From NCBI GenBank assembly GCA_031285415.1, contig JAITWF010000135.1, forward strand, positions 1-8,219: a DNA stretch of 8,219 bases. Reading direction: 5' to 3'. Below the pieces are notes generated by a model. It saw only the letters and a list, made by a program, of their open reading frames with translations. It had not been told where the DNA came from and ran no database searches. This document shows, one piece after another, positions 1-7,202 of this stretch. The stretch's first letter is position 1; each line of letters starts with the position of its first letter. Both the position numbers and the translations under genes were made by a program. Source of the DNA: Deferribacteraceae bacterium (GTDB taxonomy: Bacteria; Chrysiogenota; Deferribacteres; Deferribacterales; JAISNW01).

Positions 1-2153
1 ACCGTCAAGATCGATACGCCGCCACGCTCGGTATTGCTCGATAGTGGTGCATTTATGCTAAGCTCCTCCATCCGTTCGATAAATGTGAGGGGGTTTGTTA
101 CCGTTGGAATATTGGCGGCGATAATATCTAGCAGTGCTATATAGTGTGGCTCATTATGAAATCTGCCAGCTAGCGACAGACGTCTACCGATTCGCTGAAT
201 TCGCTCATAGATCGGCTGCCCCTCTGTTTTCTCTAGCAAGCGCTCTAGTATAAATTTATACCGATCAAACGCCTTAGGGCTGCCGATCTTTCTGCTCGAT
301 ATCACAGCTGGTGGGGTGAGTAGGAAGGTTGCGAGCGACAGTTTATCACCGCTATAGATGTACTGCACAAGCGCACGCACGATGTAGAAGATCGGGCTTT
401 CATTCAGTGAGGCACCGAAGCCTAGATAGCTAGGGATCCCCTTCGACTCTAGATACTTCTGCGCAAGCTTGCCATTATTGCGCTTTGTGACGAGGATTGC
501 AATATCGTTCGGCGCAAAACCACTCTGGGTTAGCTCATCTATAGCACGTTCCAGCTGCAAGATCCGCTGTATATCGTACTCGTCTTTATTCTTCCCCTCT
601 ATAGGGAGGATCGATACATACCCTTCGGCTGTGCTCTTCGCCTGCTGTAGAGTGTAGTCAAAGATAATCTCCTCGTGCGCTATCGTATCGTTGGCGTTCT
701 GAAAGAGTTTATTGGTAAATTCTACTATCTGCACGTCGCTACGATGGTTTATCAGTAGCTTCTCTAGCGTTAGTCGGTCGGCGTACTGATCGATCACCTC
801 GTGAAAGAAGCCTAGCGAGCTACCTCTGAACCTATATATAGTCTGCTTCGTATCGCCAACGCAGAAGAAGCTGCCGATCTTCTCGGTTAGTCCTGCCATA
901 GCCTCCTCCGCCATCGGGCGGATTATATCCCACTGCGTAGCGGAGGTGTCTTGAAACTCGTCGATAAGGATATGCTCCATCCTGCCATCGAGCCGAAAGT
1001 ATAGATAATCAGAGCTGACAGAGCCTTCGCCGTTATGAAATAGATTGTATACGATACGAGTGAGATCGGCAAAGCTTAATAGATTGCGCTCCCCCTTGAG
1101 ACGATCGATAGCTCTCTGCACATAATCTGCCATATGCAGAAAGATCGCAATCTCGAGCCGCTCCTGTAGCTCAAAAGATCTCTTCACAAGCTCTATAAAA
1201 CGTTCATATAGCGGCAGATAGCTATCGGGGGCGGTATCTTTCTTACTCTTTACTATCTTTAATGGGTGGGTAAACTTTATTATATCCTCGATATCGTCCT
1301 CTAGATAGGCGTCGTCGGTGATATGCCTCTTGCTATATGCGCTGATACCTTGATATGAGTTCAGGAATACTACAATCTCCTGCAATACTCCCTTAATCTC
1401 ACTATCGACCCCCTCGATCTCGGTAAGCTCAGCGGATAGGTCGTCCACGGTGATTGCGGCGGCACTATTTAGCTCCTCTCGAAGCTCTACGCTATTGGCT
1501 AGGATCCATGAGATATGCGAGTTTAGAGAGCTTGTGAATCTGTTTGCCTGCGTATCTCGCCAGCTGATATAGCGCAGGAAGAACTCTATATACTTCGTGG
1601 CGTTCGGAAGCTGTTTGAATGCGCTACGAAGGGCGAGATTGTGTAATTCGGTATCGGTACTCTTATTCGTCATATCAAAATCGGGCTGCTGCCCCGCCTC
1701 AAAGGGGAAGAGTTTGAGGATATTGGAGGTGAAGCTGTCGATCGTGCGAATCTGTAGAAGTGATGAATCTCGGAATATCCGCTCCATAGCTCTCTTGGCG
1801 GTCTTCTGCATCTCTATAGGATCGGTAATTCCAGATACTTCGGCGATCGCCTGATACCTGCCGTCGGACTCACCAATCTCGCCTGTCGCAAGTAATGTGA
1901 GATACTCCTCAACACGCTCCGCCATCTCGGCTGTAGCCTTCTTTGTGAACGTTAAACACAGTATTCGCCCACTGGAGGTACTCTTTAGCGAATCAACGAC
2001 GCTATCTCCGCTATAATTATATAGCTCCTGATAGCTATCTCTACCCGTCATAAGGATCGAAACGGCTCGTAGAGCAAGGTTATACGTCTTGCCTGTGCCA
2101 GCAGACGCCATGAGTGCAACGTTTTTTTGTGGAGAGATAGCGGTGTTGCTCAT
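1..2153 (-). CDS. addA: AddA-type RecB-like helicase-nuclease subunit, 3' end cut by window edge
   Basis: The ATP-dependent UvrD/RecB-family (SF1A) helicase subunit of the AddAB complex, which unwinds and resects double-strand breaks in the cytoplasm. I translated 717 codons without a stop. Visible motifs: Walker A ASAGTGKT (K at residue 22), motif Ia TFTKKATAEM (from about 68), TIDSF (137-141), motif II DEFQDTS (D398-E399), motif III GDTKQTIYRFRG (from 433) and motif IV INHRSD (about 468-473). The last readable residues, RGGVSILT, are the lead-in to motif V, so the rest of motif V, motif VI and any C-terminal nuclease domain lie outside the window. The ATG start overlaps the addB stop (ATGA) and has a perfect AAGGAGG seven bases upstream, so the start is secure. 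The family assignment is firm. Calling it AddA rather than another RecB-like helicase rests on the adjacent AddB. Confidence 0.9.
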   Translation of the reverse strand, partial: MSNTAISPQKNVALMASAGTGKTYNLALRAVSILMTGRDSYQELYNYSGDSVVDSLKSTSSGRILCLTFTKKATAEMAERVEEYLTLLATGEIGESDGRYQAIAEVSGITDPIEMQKTAKRAMERIFRDSSLLQIRTIDSFTSNILKLFPFEAGQQPDFDMTNKSTDTELHNLALRSAFKQLPNATKYIEFFLRYISWRDTQANRFTSSLNSHISWILANSVELREELNSAAAITVDDLSAELTEIEGVDSEIKGVLQEIVVFLNSYQGISAYSKRHITDDAYLEDDIEDIIKFTHPLKIVKSKKDTAPDSYLPLYERFIELVKRSFELQERLEIAIFLHMADYVQRAIDRLKGERNLLSFADLTRIVYNLFHNGEGSVSSDYLYFRLDGRMEHILIDEFQDTSATQWDIIRPMAEEAMAGLTEKIGSFFCVGDTKQTIYRFRGSSLGFFHEVIDQYADRLTLEKLLINHRSDVQIVEFTNKLFQNANDTIAHEEIIFDYTLQQAKSTAEGYVSILPIEGKNKDEYDIQRILQLERAIDELTQSGFAPNDIAILVTKRNNGKLAQKYLESKGIPSYLGFGASLNESPIFYIVRALVQYIYSGDKLSLATFLLTPPAVISSRKIGSPKAFDRYKFILERLLEKTEGQPIYERIQRIGRRLSLAGRFHNEPHYIALLDIIAANIPTVTNPLTFIERMEELSINAPLSSNTERGGVSILT

Positions 2154-4648
2154 ATTAATGCCTCCTTGCAGAAGCTTGTATATGGGCAATATTCACATAC
2201 ATCATCCCTTTCGGCACCTTTAAAAACGCCATCGGCAAAGATATCGGCTATCAGTAGCGATAGATACTCTCGAAACTCCTCTATCCTTTCGATTGGGAAA
2301 CCTTGCACAAATCCATCCCCCTTGAAGCCGAACCATAACATCTCGATCGGCAGATTTCTAAAGCTCGCCTCCATCATTAGGGCGTAGATCGGGAGCTGAA
2401 TGTCGATCTTGTCGAACGACTGAACGGAGGTCTCCTTCACCGCTCGATACTTATAATCGATTATGGTGTACCCCTTTGTAGTTAAGTCCCAGCGGTCGAT
2501 CTTCCCCTCGAACTGTACGCCGAAGAGTGTTGCCGCTATCGGATCTTCGTATCGCTGCTTTATAATGCCTACTTTAGCCCTCGCTCTCTCCTGCGAGGCG
2601 ATAAGTGGGAAGGTATTTCTGATAGCCTGAGTCTGAAATCTGCCCACAGCATCGGTTGCAAGGTAGTCAAACTGCTGTATACGGTCGTCAAAGACCCTCT
2701 CCATATGTTGCAGGTAGTCGCTCTGCTCTGGTAGGATGGCAGATTTAAAGAGCGTCTCCATAGTTTTATGCAGAATATCGCCGATCACGCCAGCGTTATA
2801 GTCTGTTATCGCCTCTGTATTAGCTTTCAGCCCTTTTATATGCCGATAGAAAAATTGTAGCTGACATCTGCGATATAGCTGCAAGCTTGTGGCAGAGAAT
2901 TTGAATTCACGCAGCTCCGACAGTATCTCATCGCTCTTCTCTATTGCGCCGCTGTTAGCTTTAAAGGTGCGATCATTTGGGATGAGGAGATATCTATTCG
3001 GATTATAGCTCTCTCTCTCTCGTGTGGCGATCTTAGAGATCGTCGTTATCTCTGCTATAAATGGGCTTGGCTCCTCGCTTTCGGAGGCGGTATATGTTAT
3101 AAGTGCGCTCTTGGCACGCATTATGATCTGGTAGTAGTAGTTTTTTAAGAGTAACTCTCTATCGGCATGAGTTGGAAGCTCTAAAGCTCTGCGTAGCTCG
3201 GTATTCATGAAGAGATCTTTACCCTGCTTTGCTGGGAAGGATGAGGCGTTCATGTCTGGCAGGAAGAGATAGTCGTACTGCATATTACGGCTCTCTAATA
3301 GCCCAATAACGGCGACACTCCCCTTATTCATCGGTGTGCTTAGCTGCGAAAGCTCCTTCATTACGGCAGAGAGCAGCTCCTTCGTAGGGGCAGGCTCCTC
3401 AATGCGGCTATAGATGAGTTGCAACTTCTCTAATTCGCTAATAGCCTCTGGATCGTTTACGGCAACGATTGAAACAGCCGCTATTACCTCTGAATAGCTA
3501 CTAGTAGCCTTCAAAAAGGGCTTTATCATGGTGAGTAACGCTGGGGAGGGGATACTGTCAGCGGTGATATATAGCGCACCCTTTGACAACTCCTTTCGGA
3601 TAAACGCCGATAGATGAGGGTAGGCTGCGGCAAACTTCTGCAACGCTGGTAGATAAATTTTACCAGAATCAACGGTACTTATAATCTCTAGTATCCCATT
3701 TAAACGCTCAAAGAGCGGCGTATCCGCCACAGAGAGACCAGAGGAGACGTTGTATAGGTTATACGGATCGGAGTAGGTAAAGAGCGAGGCAAGCTTAGGA
3801 TCGGGCAAAACCACCGCCATCTTGCTGAACGGTATATTATGCGTATAGTGCGTCTCCAAGATCTTTTTTGTGATAAGATCGTGCTGCGCTAGCCCCGATT
3901 GACAGGGGATTATATGGGCGTTCGCTACTATAACTTCGTCATCCTCTGTCTGAATCTCTGCATTAAAGCGGCTCGTCAAAAGTTTGCGCTGGTGGTGAGT
4001 ATCGCCAACGTAGTTAAAGTATAGCGATACGTGAGCATTATTTGATAGCGACTTTAGCTGTGTAATCTCATAGTTGTTCAGATAGCCGCCGATCAGGAAG
4101 ATAAATCGATCATAGCGAGAGATATAGCTCTCATCTAGCTCTGGAGCAGCGAAACACTCCCATTCGTCAAAGAAGCCGTCTTGGTGTACTTGCATGCAGT
4201 ACGTAGCCCATAGCTTTGACAGCACGTCGATCTGGTCTGCATAGTCGTGATACATACTTTCGGTTTGCAGGCGCTTCGGGTCGATCCCCTCCACCATTAT
4301 CTCTCGAAAGAAGGGGAGGAGGGCGGAGGAGCGTTGAATAAACTGTATATAGCTTTCGATCTCCTTTGTGCGCATGACTGCGGAGAGATCGATCGAGCGT
4401 GCCGCCTTATAGAGGTAGTATCCTCGCAACTCCTTCGGCAGTAGCACCCCTGGATATCGGTTTGCTCGCCGTGTAAACTCGGAGATCGTCTGTATATCAA
4501 GCTCCCATTTGGCGTACGCCGATAGGGTGCGCAGATTACGATTTGTAGGCACTATTACGGCGGTGCGAGCGGTATTCTCCTTTAATAGAAGGTTTTTCAG
4601 GTAGAGAAGCGGCTTTGCAGTCGTTGGGATCTTGTGCATATCAAGCAT
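2150..4648 (-). CDS. addB: AddB-type PD-(D/E)XK nuclease subunit with Fe-S cluster
   Basis: The second subunit of the AddAB recombination-repair helicase-nuclease. With the chosen start it is 832 residues. The N-terminal part is helicase-like but lacks a Walker A loop (IVPTNRNLR sits where one might be expected). Around residues 449-470 a motif-V-like GLLESRNMQYDY is followed by PDMNASSFP. The C-terminal nuclease domain shows SATSLQLYRRC (C595), GDILHKT (H627), GKIDRWD (D718), IIDYK (D731, K733) and QLPIY (Q751, Y755), the expected RecB-type metal-binding series. C595 with C818, C821 and C827 (Cx2Cx5C) forms the four-cysteine iron-sulfur set known from AddB. Start: the frame stays open to 4981, but that extension is antisense to atpZ and looks spurious. 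ATG 4648 (or 4639, nine bases downstream) starts just after the candidate promoter. Neither has a clear Shine-Dalgarno sequence. Confidence 0.88.
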   Translation of the reverse strand: MLDMHKIPTTAKPLLYLKNLLLKENTARTAVIVPTNRNLRTLSAYAKWELDIQTISEFTRRANRYPGVLLPKELRGYYLYKAARSIDLSAVMRTKEIESYIQFIQRSSALLPFFREIMVEGIDPKRLQTESMYHDYADQIDVLSKLWATYCMQVHQDGFFDEWECFAAPELDESYISRYDRFIFLIGGYLNNYEITQLKSLSNNAHVSLYFNYVGDTHHQRKLLTSRFNAEIQTEDDEVIVANAHIIPCQSGLAQHDLITKKILETHYTHNIPFSKMAVVLPDPKLASLFTYSDPYNLYNVSSGLSVADTPLFERLNGILEIISTVDSGKIYLPALQKFAAAYPHLSAFIRKELSKGALYITADSIPSPALLTMIKPFLKATSSYSEVIAAVSIVAVNDPEAISELEKLQLIYSRIEEPAPTKELLSAVMKELSQLSTPMNKGSVAVIGLLESRNMQYDYLFLPDMNASSFPAKQGKDLFMNTELRRALELPTHADRELLLKNYYYQIIMRAKSALITYTASESEEPSPFIAEITTISKIATRERESYNPNRYLLIPNDRTFKANSGAIEKSDEILSELREFKFSATSLQLYRRCQLQFFYRHIKGLKANTEAITDYNAGVIGDILHKTMETLFKSAILPEQSDYLQHMERVFDDRIQQFDYLATDAVGRFQTQAIRNTFPLIASQERARAKVGIIKQRYEDPIAATLFGVQFEGKIDRWDLTTKGYTIIDYKYRAVKETSVQSFDKIDIQLPIYALMMEASFRNLPIEMLWFGFKGDGFVQGFPIERIEEFREYLSLLIADIFADGVFKGAERDDVCEYCPYTSFCKEALI
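2161..2167 (-). promoter_or_regulatory. Strong ribosome binding site of addA
   Basis: On the minus strand the last codons of addB read AAGGAGG, seven bases before the addA ATG. This full-consensus Shine-Dalgarno sequence lies inside the addB coding sequence. It fixes the addA start at 2153 and suggests AddA can be initiated independently, not only by ribosomes finishing addB. Confidence 0.85.
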
Positions 4649-4682
4649 AGGGGAAGTGTAGCAGAGTATACGCCTTTGATCA

Positions 4683-4711
4683 ATTATATACTTGACATCT
4701 GCCGCTGTTAC
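4683..4711 (-). promoter_or_regulatory. Candidate addBA promoter
   Basis: The minus strand has a perfect TATAAT (4688 to 4683) and, 17 bases upstream, GTAACA (4711 to 4706), four of six matches to the -35 consensus. Transcription would start near 4676, giving a leader of about 28 bases before the ATG at 4648. This supports the short addB start, because the longer reading frame would begin upstream of this promoter. Pattern-based only. Confidence 0.5.
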
Positions 4712-4720
4712 GATGATAAA
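4692..4720 (+). promoter_or_regulatory. Candidate promoter for the atpZ-trpB2-queH unit
   Basis: A perfect TTGACA (4692-4697) is followed after 17 bases by GATAAA (4715-4720), four of six matches to the -10 box. Transcription would begin near 4727, almost exactly at the ATG at 4728, implying a very short or absent leader. An alternative -10 box, TATACT (4687-4692), would start transcription near 4698 but lacks a good -35. The element overlaps the oppositely oriented addBA promoter, so the two may compete for polymerase. Confidence 0.4.
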
Positions 4721-4727
4721 TAGTACC

Positions 4728-4997
4728 ATGAAAGATAGAAAACCTTTTTTGAATGATGAACTGCGCCCAATGCTTGCAGCGTCAAGCGTCGGCACTGTGT
4801 TTGTGATTAGTATCGTACTCGGCTCGCTATTCGGCTGGTGGCTTGATGGCAAGTTCGGCACAAAGCCGTATCTGACGATCTTCTTTATGTGCATAGGGAT
4901 CGCCTCTGGCGTAAAGAATGCGATATATTTCATTAAAAAGTCGGGTACACTCGAGAAAATTGAAGAGGAAAAAGATGTCAAGAATTTACCTAAATGA
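4728..4997 (+). CDS. atpZ: AtpZ/AtpI-like small membrane protein
   Basis: An 89-residue protein with two predicted membrane helices (about residues 15-37 and 47-68), a glycine-containing turn GWWLDGKFGTKP between them and a charged C-terminal tail (EKIEEEKDVK). The GWWLDxKFGTKP segment and two-helix hairpin are typical of the AtpZ/AtpI family, inner-membrane proteins linked to F-type ATP synthase assembly and, in some bacteria, to Mg2+ or Ca2+ transport. No other ATP synthase gene is in the window. The start is uncertain. ATG 4728 gives the usual family length, and ATG 4713 or TTG 4692 would add 5 or 12 residues. None has a clear Shine-Dalgarno sequence, and the TTG is part of the TTGACA promoter candidate. 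The 3' end overlaps the next gene by 23 bases. Confidence 0.75.
   Translation: MKDRKPFLNDELRPMLAASSVGTVFVISIVLGSLFGWWLDGKFGTKPYLTIFFMCIGIASGVKNAIYFIKKSGTLEKIEEEKDVKNLPK
4964..4969 (+). promoter_or_regulatory. Ribosome binding site deciding the trpB2 start
   Basis: AGAGGA lies five bases before ATG 4975, within the atpZ tail codons. An in-frame ATG further upstream at 4918 has no such site and would add a lysine/arginine-rich stretch unlike the family, so this site selects 4975. Confidence 0.7.
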
Positions 4998-6327
4998 CCA
5001 AGATATGCCTAAAAGCTGGTACAACATTGCGGCGGATCTCCCCTTTGCGCTAGATCCATATATAAATCCAGCCACGATGAAGCCGTGCGCCCCTTCCGAT
5101 ATGGAGGCGATCTTCCCCCCTGCCTTAATTGAGCAGGAGATGTCATCAGAGCGTGAGATAGCGATTCCAGAGCCAGTTAGAGAGCTTTTAGCCACATGGA
5201 GGCCAAGCCCACTGATCCGTGCGCACGCATTAGAGAAAGCTCTCGGCACGCCAGCGAAGATCTACTACAAATATGAGGGTACCTCCCCTGCTGGCAGTCA
5301 CAAGGTGAATACCGCTATCCCACAGGTTTACTACAATAAACTTGCAGGGATCAAGAAGCTTACCACCGAAACTGGCGCAGGGCAGTGGGGCAGCTCCGTA
5401 TCGTATGCTGCAAAGCAGTTTGGGCTTGGATGTACCGTCTATATGGTCAAGACTAGCTTCACGCAGAAGCCGTTTCGCCGCTCGTTTATGAGGCTATTCG
5501 GCGCAAACGTTATCGCTAGCCCATCGGATACCACAGCCGCTGGCAGAGAGGAGCTTAGGAAGAACCCCGATACCCCTGGCACGCTAGGCTGTGCTATCAG
5601 CGAAGCGGTCGAGGTGGCTATGCAGAATAAAGATACCAACTATGCGCTAGGAAGCGTTCTAAACCACGTACTACTTCATCAAACGGTTATAGGGCTTGAG
5701 GCGAAAAAGCAGATGGAGCTAATAGGTGAGTATCCCGATATAGTGATCGCCTGCGCTGGCGGCGGCTCAAACTTCGGCGGATTAGCATTTCCATTCCTAC
5801 GAGACAAGATAAATGGCAGAGAGGTCAGGGCTATCGCAGTCGAACCGTCAAACTGCCCAACGCTTACCAAAGGCACCTATGCGTTTGACTACGGCGATAC
5901 GGCAAAGCTTACACCGATTATGAAGATGTACACCTTAGGTAAAGATTTCACCCCACCAGCTGTGCATGCTGGCGGTCTGCGCTATCACGGAATGGCACCG
6001 CTAGTGAGTGCCGTCGTGAATCATGGGCTTGCAGAGGCGGAATCGGTACACCAGCAGGAGATCTTTCAGTATGGCGTAACGTTCGCCCATACAGAGGGGA
6101 TAGTGCCTGCGCCAGAGTCTTGCCATGCGATAGCGGCGGCGTGCAAGAAAGCTCTCGAGTGCAAGGAGAGCGGCGAAGCGAAGACTATCCTATTCAACCT
6201 CTCAGGGCATGGATTCTTTGATTTTGCAGCGTACGACTCATTTGTAGATGGAAAGGTGTACGATCCTGAGTATGCTGAGGCGGCGGCTGCGGCTTCGATC
6301 GCACAGCTTCCTAAGGTAGAGCTATAA
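4975..6327 (+). CDS. trpB2: TrpB2-type (TrpB-like) PLP-dependent enzyme
   Basis: A 450-residue fold-type II pyridoxal-phosphate enzyme of the TrpB-like (TrpB2) branch of the tryptophan synthase beta family. This branch can condense indole with L-serine, or a related acceptor, to make tryptophan without needing the canonical TrpA partner. Visible residues: the PLP-binding lysine in GSHKVN (K110), catalytic glutamate in TETGAGQWG (E132), phosphate-binding loop GGGSN (262-266), the TrpB2-type segment HAGGLRYHG (331-339) and SGHG near the C-terminus (410-413). GQWG, where canonical TrpB has GQHG, and the extended N-terminus (first catalytic lysine only at 110) also point to TrpB2. It overlaps atpZ by 23 bases and ends two bases before queH. 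No trpA is nearby, so the physiological substrate is uncertain (indole salvage is one possibility). All catalytic motifs are intact. Confidence 0.9.
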   Translation: MSRIYLNDQDMPKSWYNIAADLPFALDPYINPATMKPCAPSDMEAIFPPALIEQEMSSEREIAIPEPVRELLATWRPSPLIRAHALEKALGTPAKIYYKYEGTSPAGSHKVNTAIPQVYYNKLAGIKKLTTETGAGQWGSSVSYAAKQFGLGCTVYMVKTSFTQKPFRRSFMRLFGANVIASPSDTTAAGREELRKNPDTPGTLGCAISEAVEVAMQNKDTNYALGSVLNHVLLHQTVIGLEAKKQMELIGEYPDIVIACAGGGSNFGGLAFPFLRDKINGREVRAIAVEPSNCPTLTKGTYAFDYGDTAKLTPIMKMYTLGKDFTPPAVHAGGLRYHGMAPLVSAVVNHGLAEAESVHQQEIFQYGVTFAHTEGIVPAPESCHAIAAACKKALECKESGEAKTILFNLSGHGFFDFAAYDSFVDGKVYDPEYAEAAAAASIAQLPKVEL

Positions 6328-6329
6328 AG

Positions 6330-6860
6330 GTGCGCCTCCTTCTGCACCAATGCTGCGCCCCCTGCTCGATCTACCCCCTAGATAGGCTTCTATCGGAGGG
6401 GGTAAACGTGCATGGATATTGGAATAACCCAAATATTCACCCATATACCGAGTATAAAAAACGTTTCGACGCACTGGCAGAGTATAATGAGAGGGTACAG
6501 ATCGAGTATACCGTTGACGGTGGCTACGGATTGCGCCCATTCCTAGAGATGGCGGCAGGTGAGGGTGTGCGCTGTGATGGCTGCTACACTATGCGGCTCG
6601 AGGCGTTAGGGCGGTTTGCCGCTGATAATGAGTTTACGCATATCTCCACCACGCTGCTCTACAGCCGCTATCAGAAGCACGACCTTATAAGAGCGAGGTG
6701 CGAAGAGATTGCGGCTAAACATAACATATCTTTCTGGTATGAGGATTACCGCAAGGGGTGGCAGGTGGGAATCGATCTCTCCAAAAAACTTGGTGTATAT
6801 CGGCAGCAGTACTGCGGCTGTATATTCAGTGAAGAGGAGAGGTATCTTGCGAAAAGGTAG
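6330..6860 (+). CDS. queH: Epoxyqueuosine reductase QueH
   Basis: A 176-residue protein of the QueH (former DUF208) family, which performs the last step of queuosine synthesis: reduction of epoxyqueuosine to queuosine in the wobble position of tRNAs with GUN anticodons. It replaces the unrelated cobalamin enzyme QueG. The metal-binding cysteines are all present: HQCCAPCS (C8, C9, C12), RCDGCYTMRL (C82, C85) and YCGC (C162, C164). The family segments GYWNNPNIHPYTEY (residues 29-42) and TTLLYSRYQKHDLI (107-120) are also visible. The start is GTG 6330, two bases after the trpB2 stop. It places the first cysteine motif at the usual distance from the N-terminus. The Shine-Dalgarno sequence is weak (AAGG about 13 bases upstream, inside trpB2), so translation probably depends on termination of trpB2. 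Confidence 0.92.
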   Translation: MRLLLHQCCAPCSIYPLDRLLSEGVNVHGYWNNPNIHPYTEYKKRFDALAEYNERVQIEYTVDGGYGLRPFLEMAAGEGVRCDGCYTMRLEALGRFAADNEFTHISTTLLYSRYQKHDLIRARCEEIAAKHNISFWYEDYRKGWQVGIDLSKKLGVYRQQYCGCIFSEEERYLAKR

Positions 6861-6863
6861 CTC

Positions 6864-6893
6864 TTGACATGGGTAGTGCGAAGTAGTTATATT
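6864..6893 (+). promoter_or_regulatory. Promoter of the toxin-antitoxin module
   Basis: A perfect TTGACA (6864-6869) lies 18 bases before TATATT (6888-6893), five of six matches to the -10 consensus. It begins three bases after the queH stop and would start transcription near 6900, leaving a leader of about 15 bases with AAGAGG (6901-6906) eight bases before the antitoxin ATG. The -10 box lies between the arms of an inverted repeat. Confidence 0.65.
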
Positions 6894-6914
6894 GACTACT
6901 AAGAGGTAACTACT
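6873..6914 (+). promoter_or_regulatory. Probable antitoxin operator with repeated half-sites
   Basis: AGTAGT (6882-6887) and ACTACT (6895-6900) form an inverted repeat with a 7-base spacer covering the -10 box. Another GTAGT lies upstream (6873-6877) and another ACTACT (6909-6914) abuts the start codon, giving four similar half-sites in 42 bases. Ribbon-helix-helix antitoxins bind short inverted or tandem repeats at their own promoters, so this is the expected place for autorepression. The assignment is by pattern only. Confidence 0.55.
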
Positions 6915-7202
6915 ATGTTAACAGATACTACTCCTTCGTCTGTAAAGCTCACCAGTGATTTACGGGATCGTATTAAAAGCCTTGCTCATGCACGAAATCA
7001 GTCAGTACATGCCATTATGGTACAAGCGATAAACAGTTATGTGGAGCGAGAGGAGAGGCGTGAGGCTCTACGTCAAGAGGCGAAGCTTGCTCATGAAGAT
7101 TTTGTAATGACAGGTCTACATCTAACAAATGCTGAAGTTATTGGCTGGATGGATGAGATTATTGCTGGCAAAAGCCCGAGTATGCCGAAATGCCACATAT
7201 AA
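6915..7202 (+). CDS. Ribbon-helix-helix (CopG/ParD-like) antitoxin
   Basis: A 95-residue protein with an N-terminal ribbon-helix-helix DNA-binding fold: beta strand SSVKLT (residues 7-12), helix DLRDRIKSLAHARN, turn, then helix VHAIMVQAINSYVEREE. The C-terminal half (about 45-95) is charged, then more hydrophobic (HEDFVMTGLHLTNAEVIGWM), as expected for the segment that wraps and neutralises a toxin. It should repress its own promoter and bind the toxin encoded next. The ATG has an AAGAGG site eight bases upstream, and its last codons overlap the toxin gene by 13 bases. Isoleucine ATT and other A/T-ending codons look commoner than in queH and trpB2, consistent with acquisition by transfer, though this was judged by eye. 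Confidence 0.85.
   Translation: MLTDTTPSSVKLTSDLRDRIKSLAHARNQSVHAIMVQAINSYVEREERREALRQEAKLAHEDFVMTGLHLTNAEVIGWMDEIIAGKSPSMPKCHI

Noticed and set aside
469..2387. Short plus-strand open frames opposite addA and addB (469-657, 1597-1854, 2127-2387)
   Set aside because: They lack ribosome sites and recognisable domains, and lie entirely antisense to well-supported genes.
4247..4500. Two small open frames overlapping addB near 4247-4500, one on each strand
   Set aside because: Both are shadows within the addB coding sequence with no family features or start signals.
4918..4974. A longer trpB2 start adding 19 residues
   Set aside because: The added residues are basic and lie inside atpZ in another frame. 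ATG 4975 has a good AGAGGA ribosome site and the expected family N-terminus.
4649..4981. A 111-residue N-terminal extension of addB, open in frame to 4981
   Set aside because: It runs antisense through the whole atpZ gene, precedes the candidate addBA promoter and resembles no AddB N-terminus. The AddB-like sequence begins at the ATG at 4648 or 4639.
4986..6540. Several minus-strand open frames of 65-94 codons opposite trpB2 and queH
   Set aside because: They are antisense to genes with complete catalytic motifs. Their compositions look like reverse-frame artefacts and no start signals are visible.
6861..6914. Possible terminator from the inverted repeat after queH
   Set aside because: The arms are short and A/T-rich with a 7-base loop and no following T run. 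Overlap with a -10 box fits an operator better.
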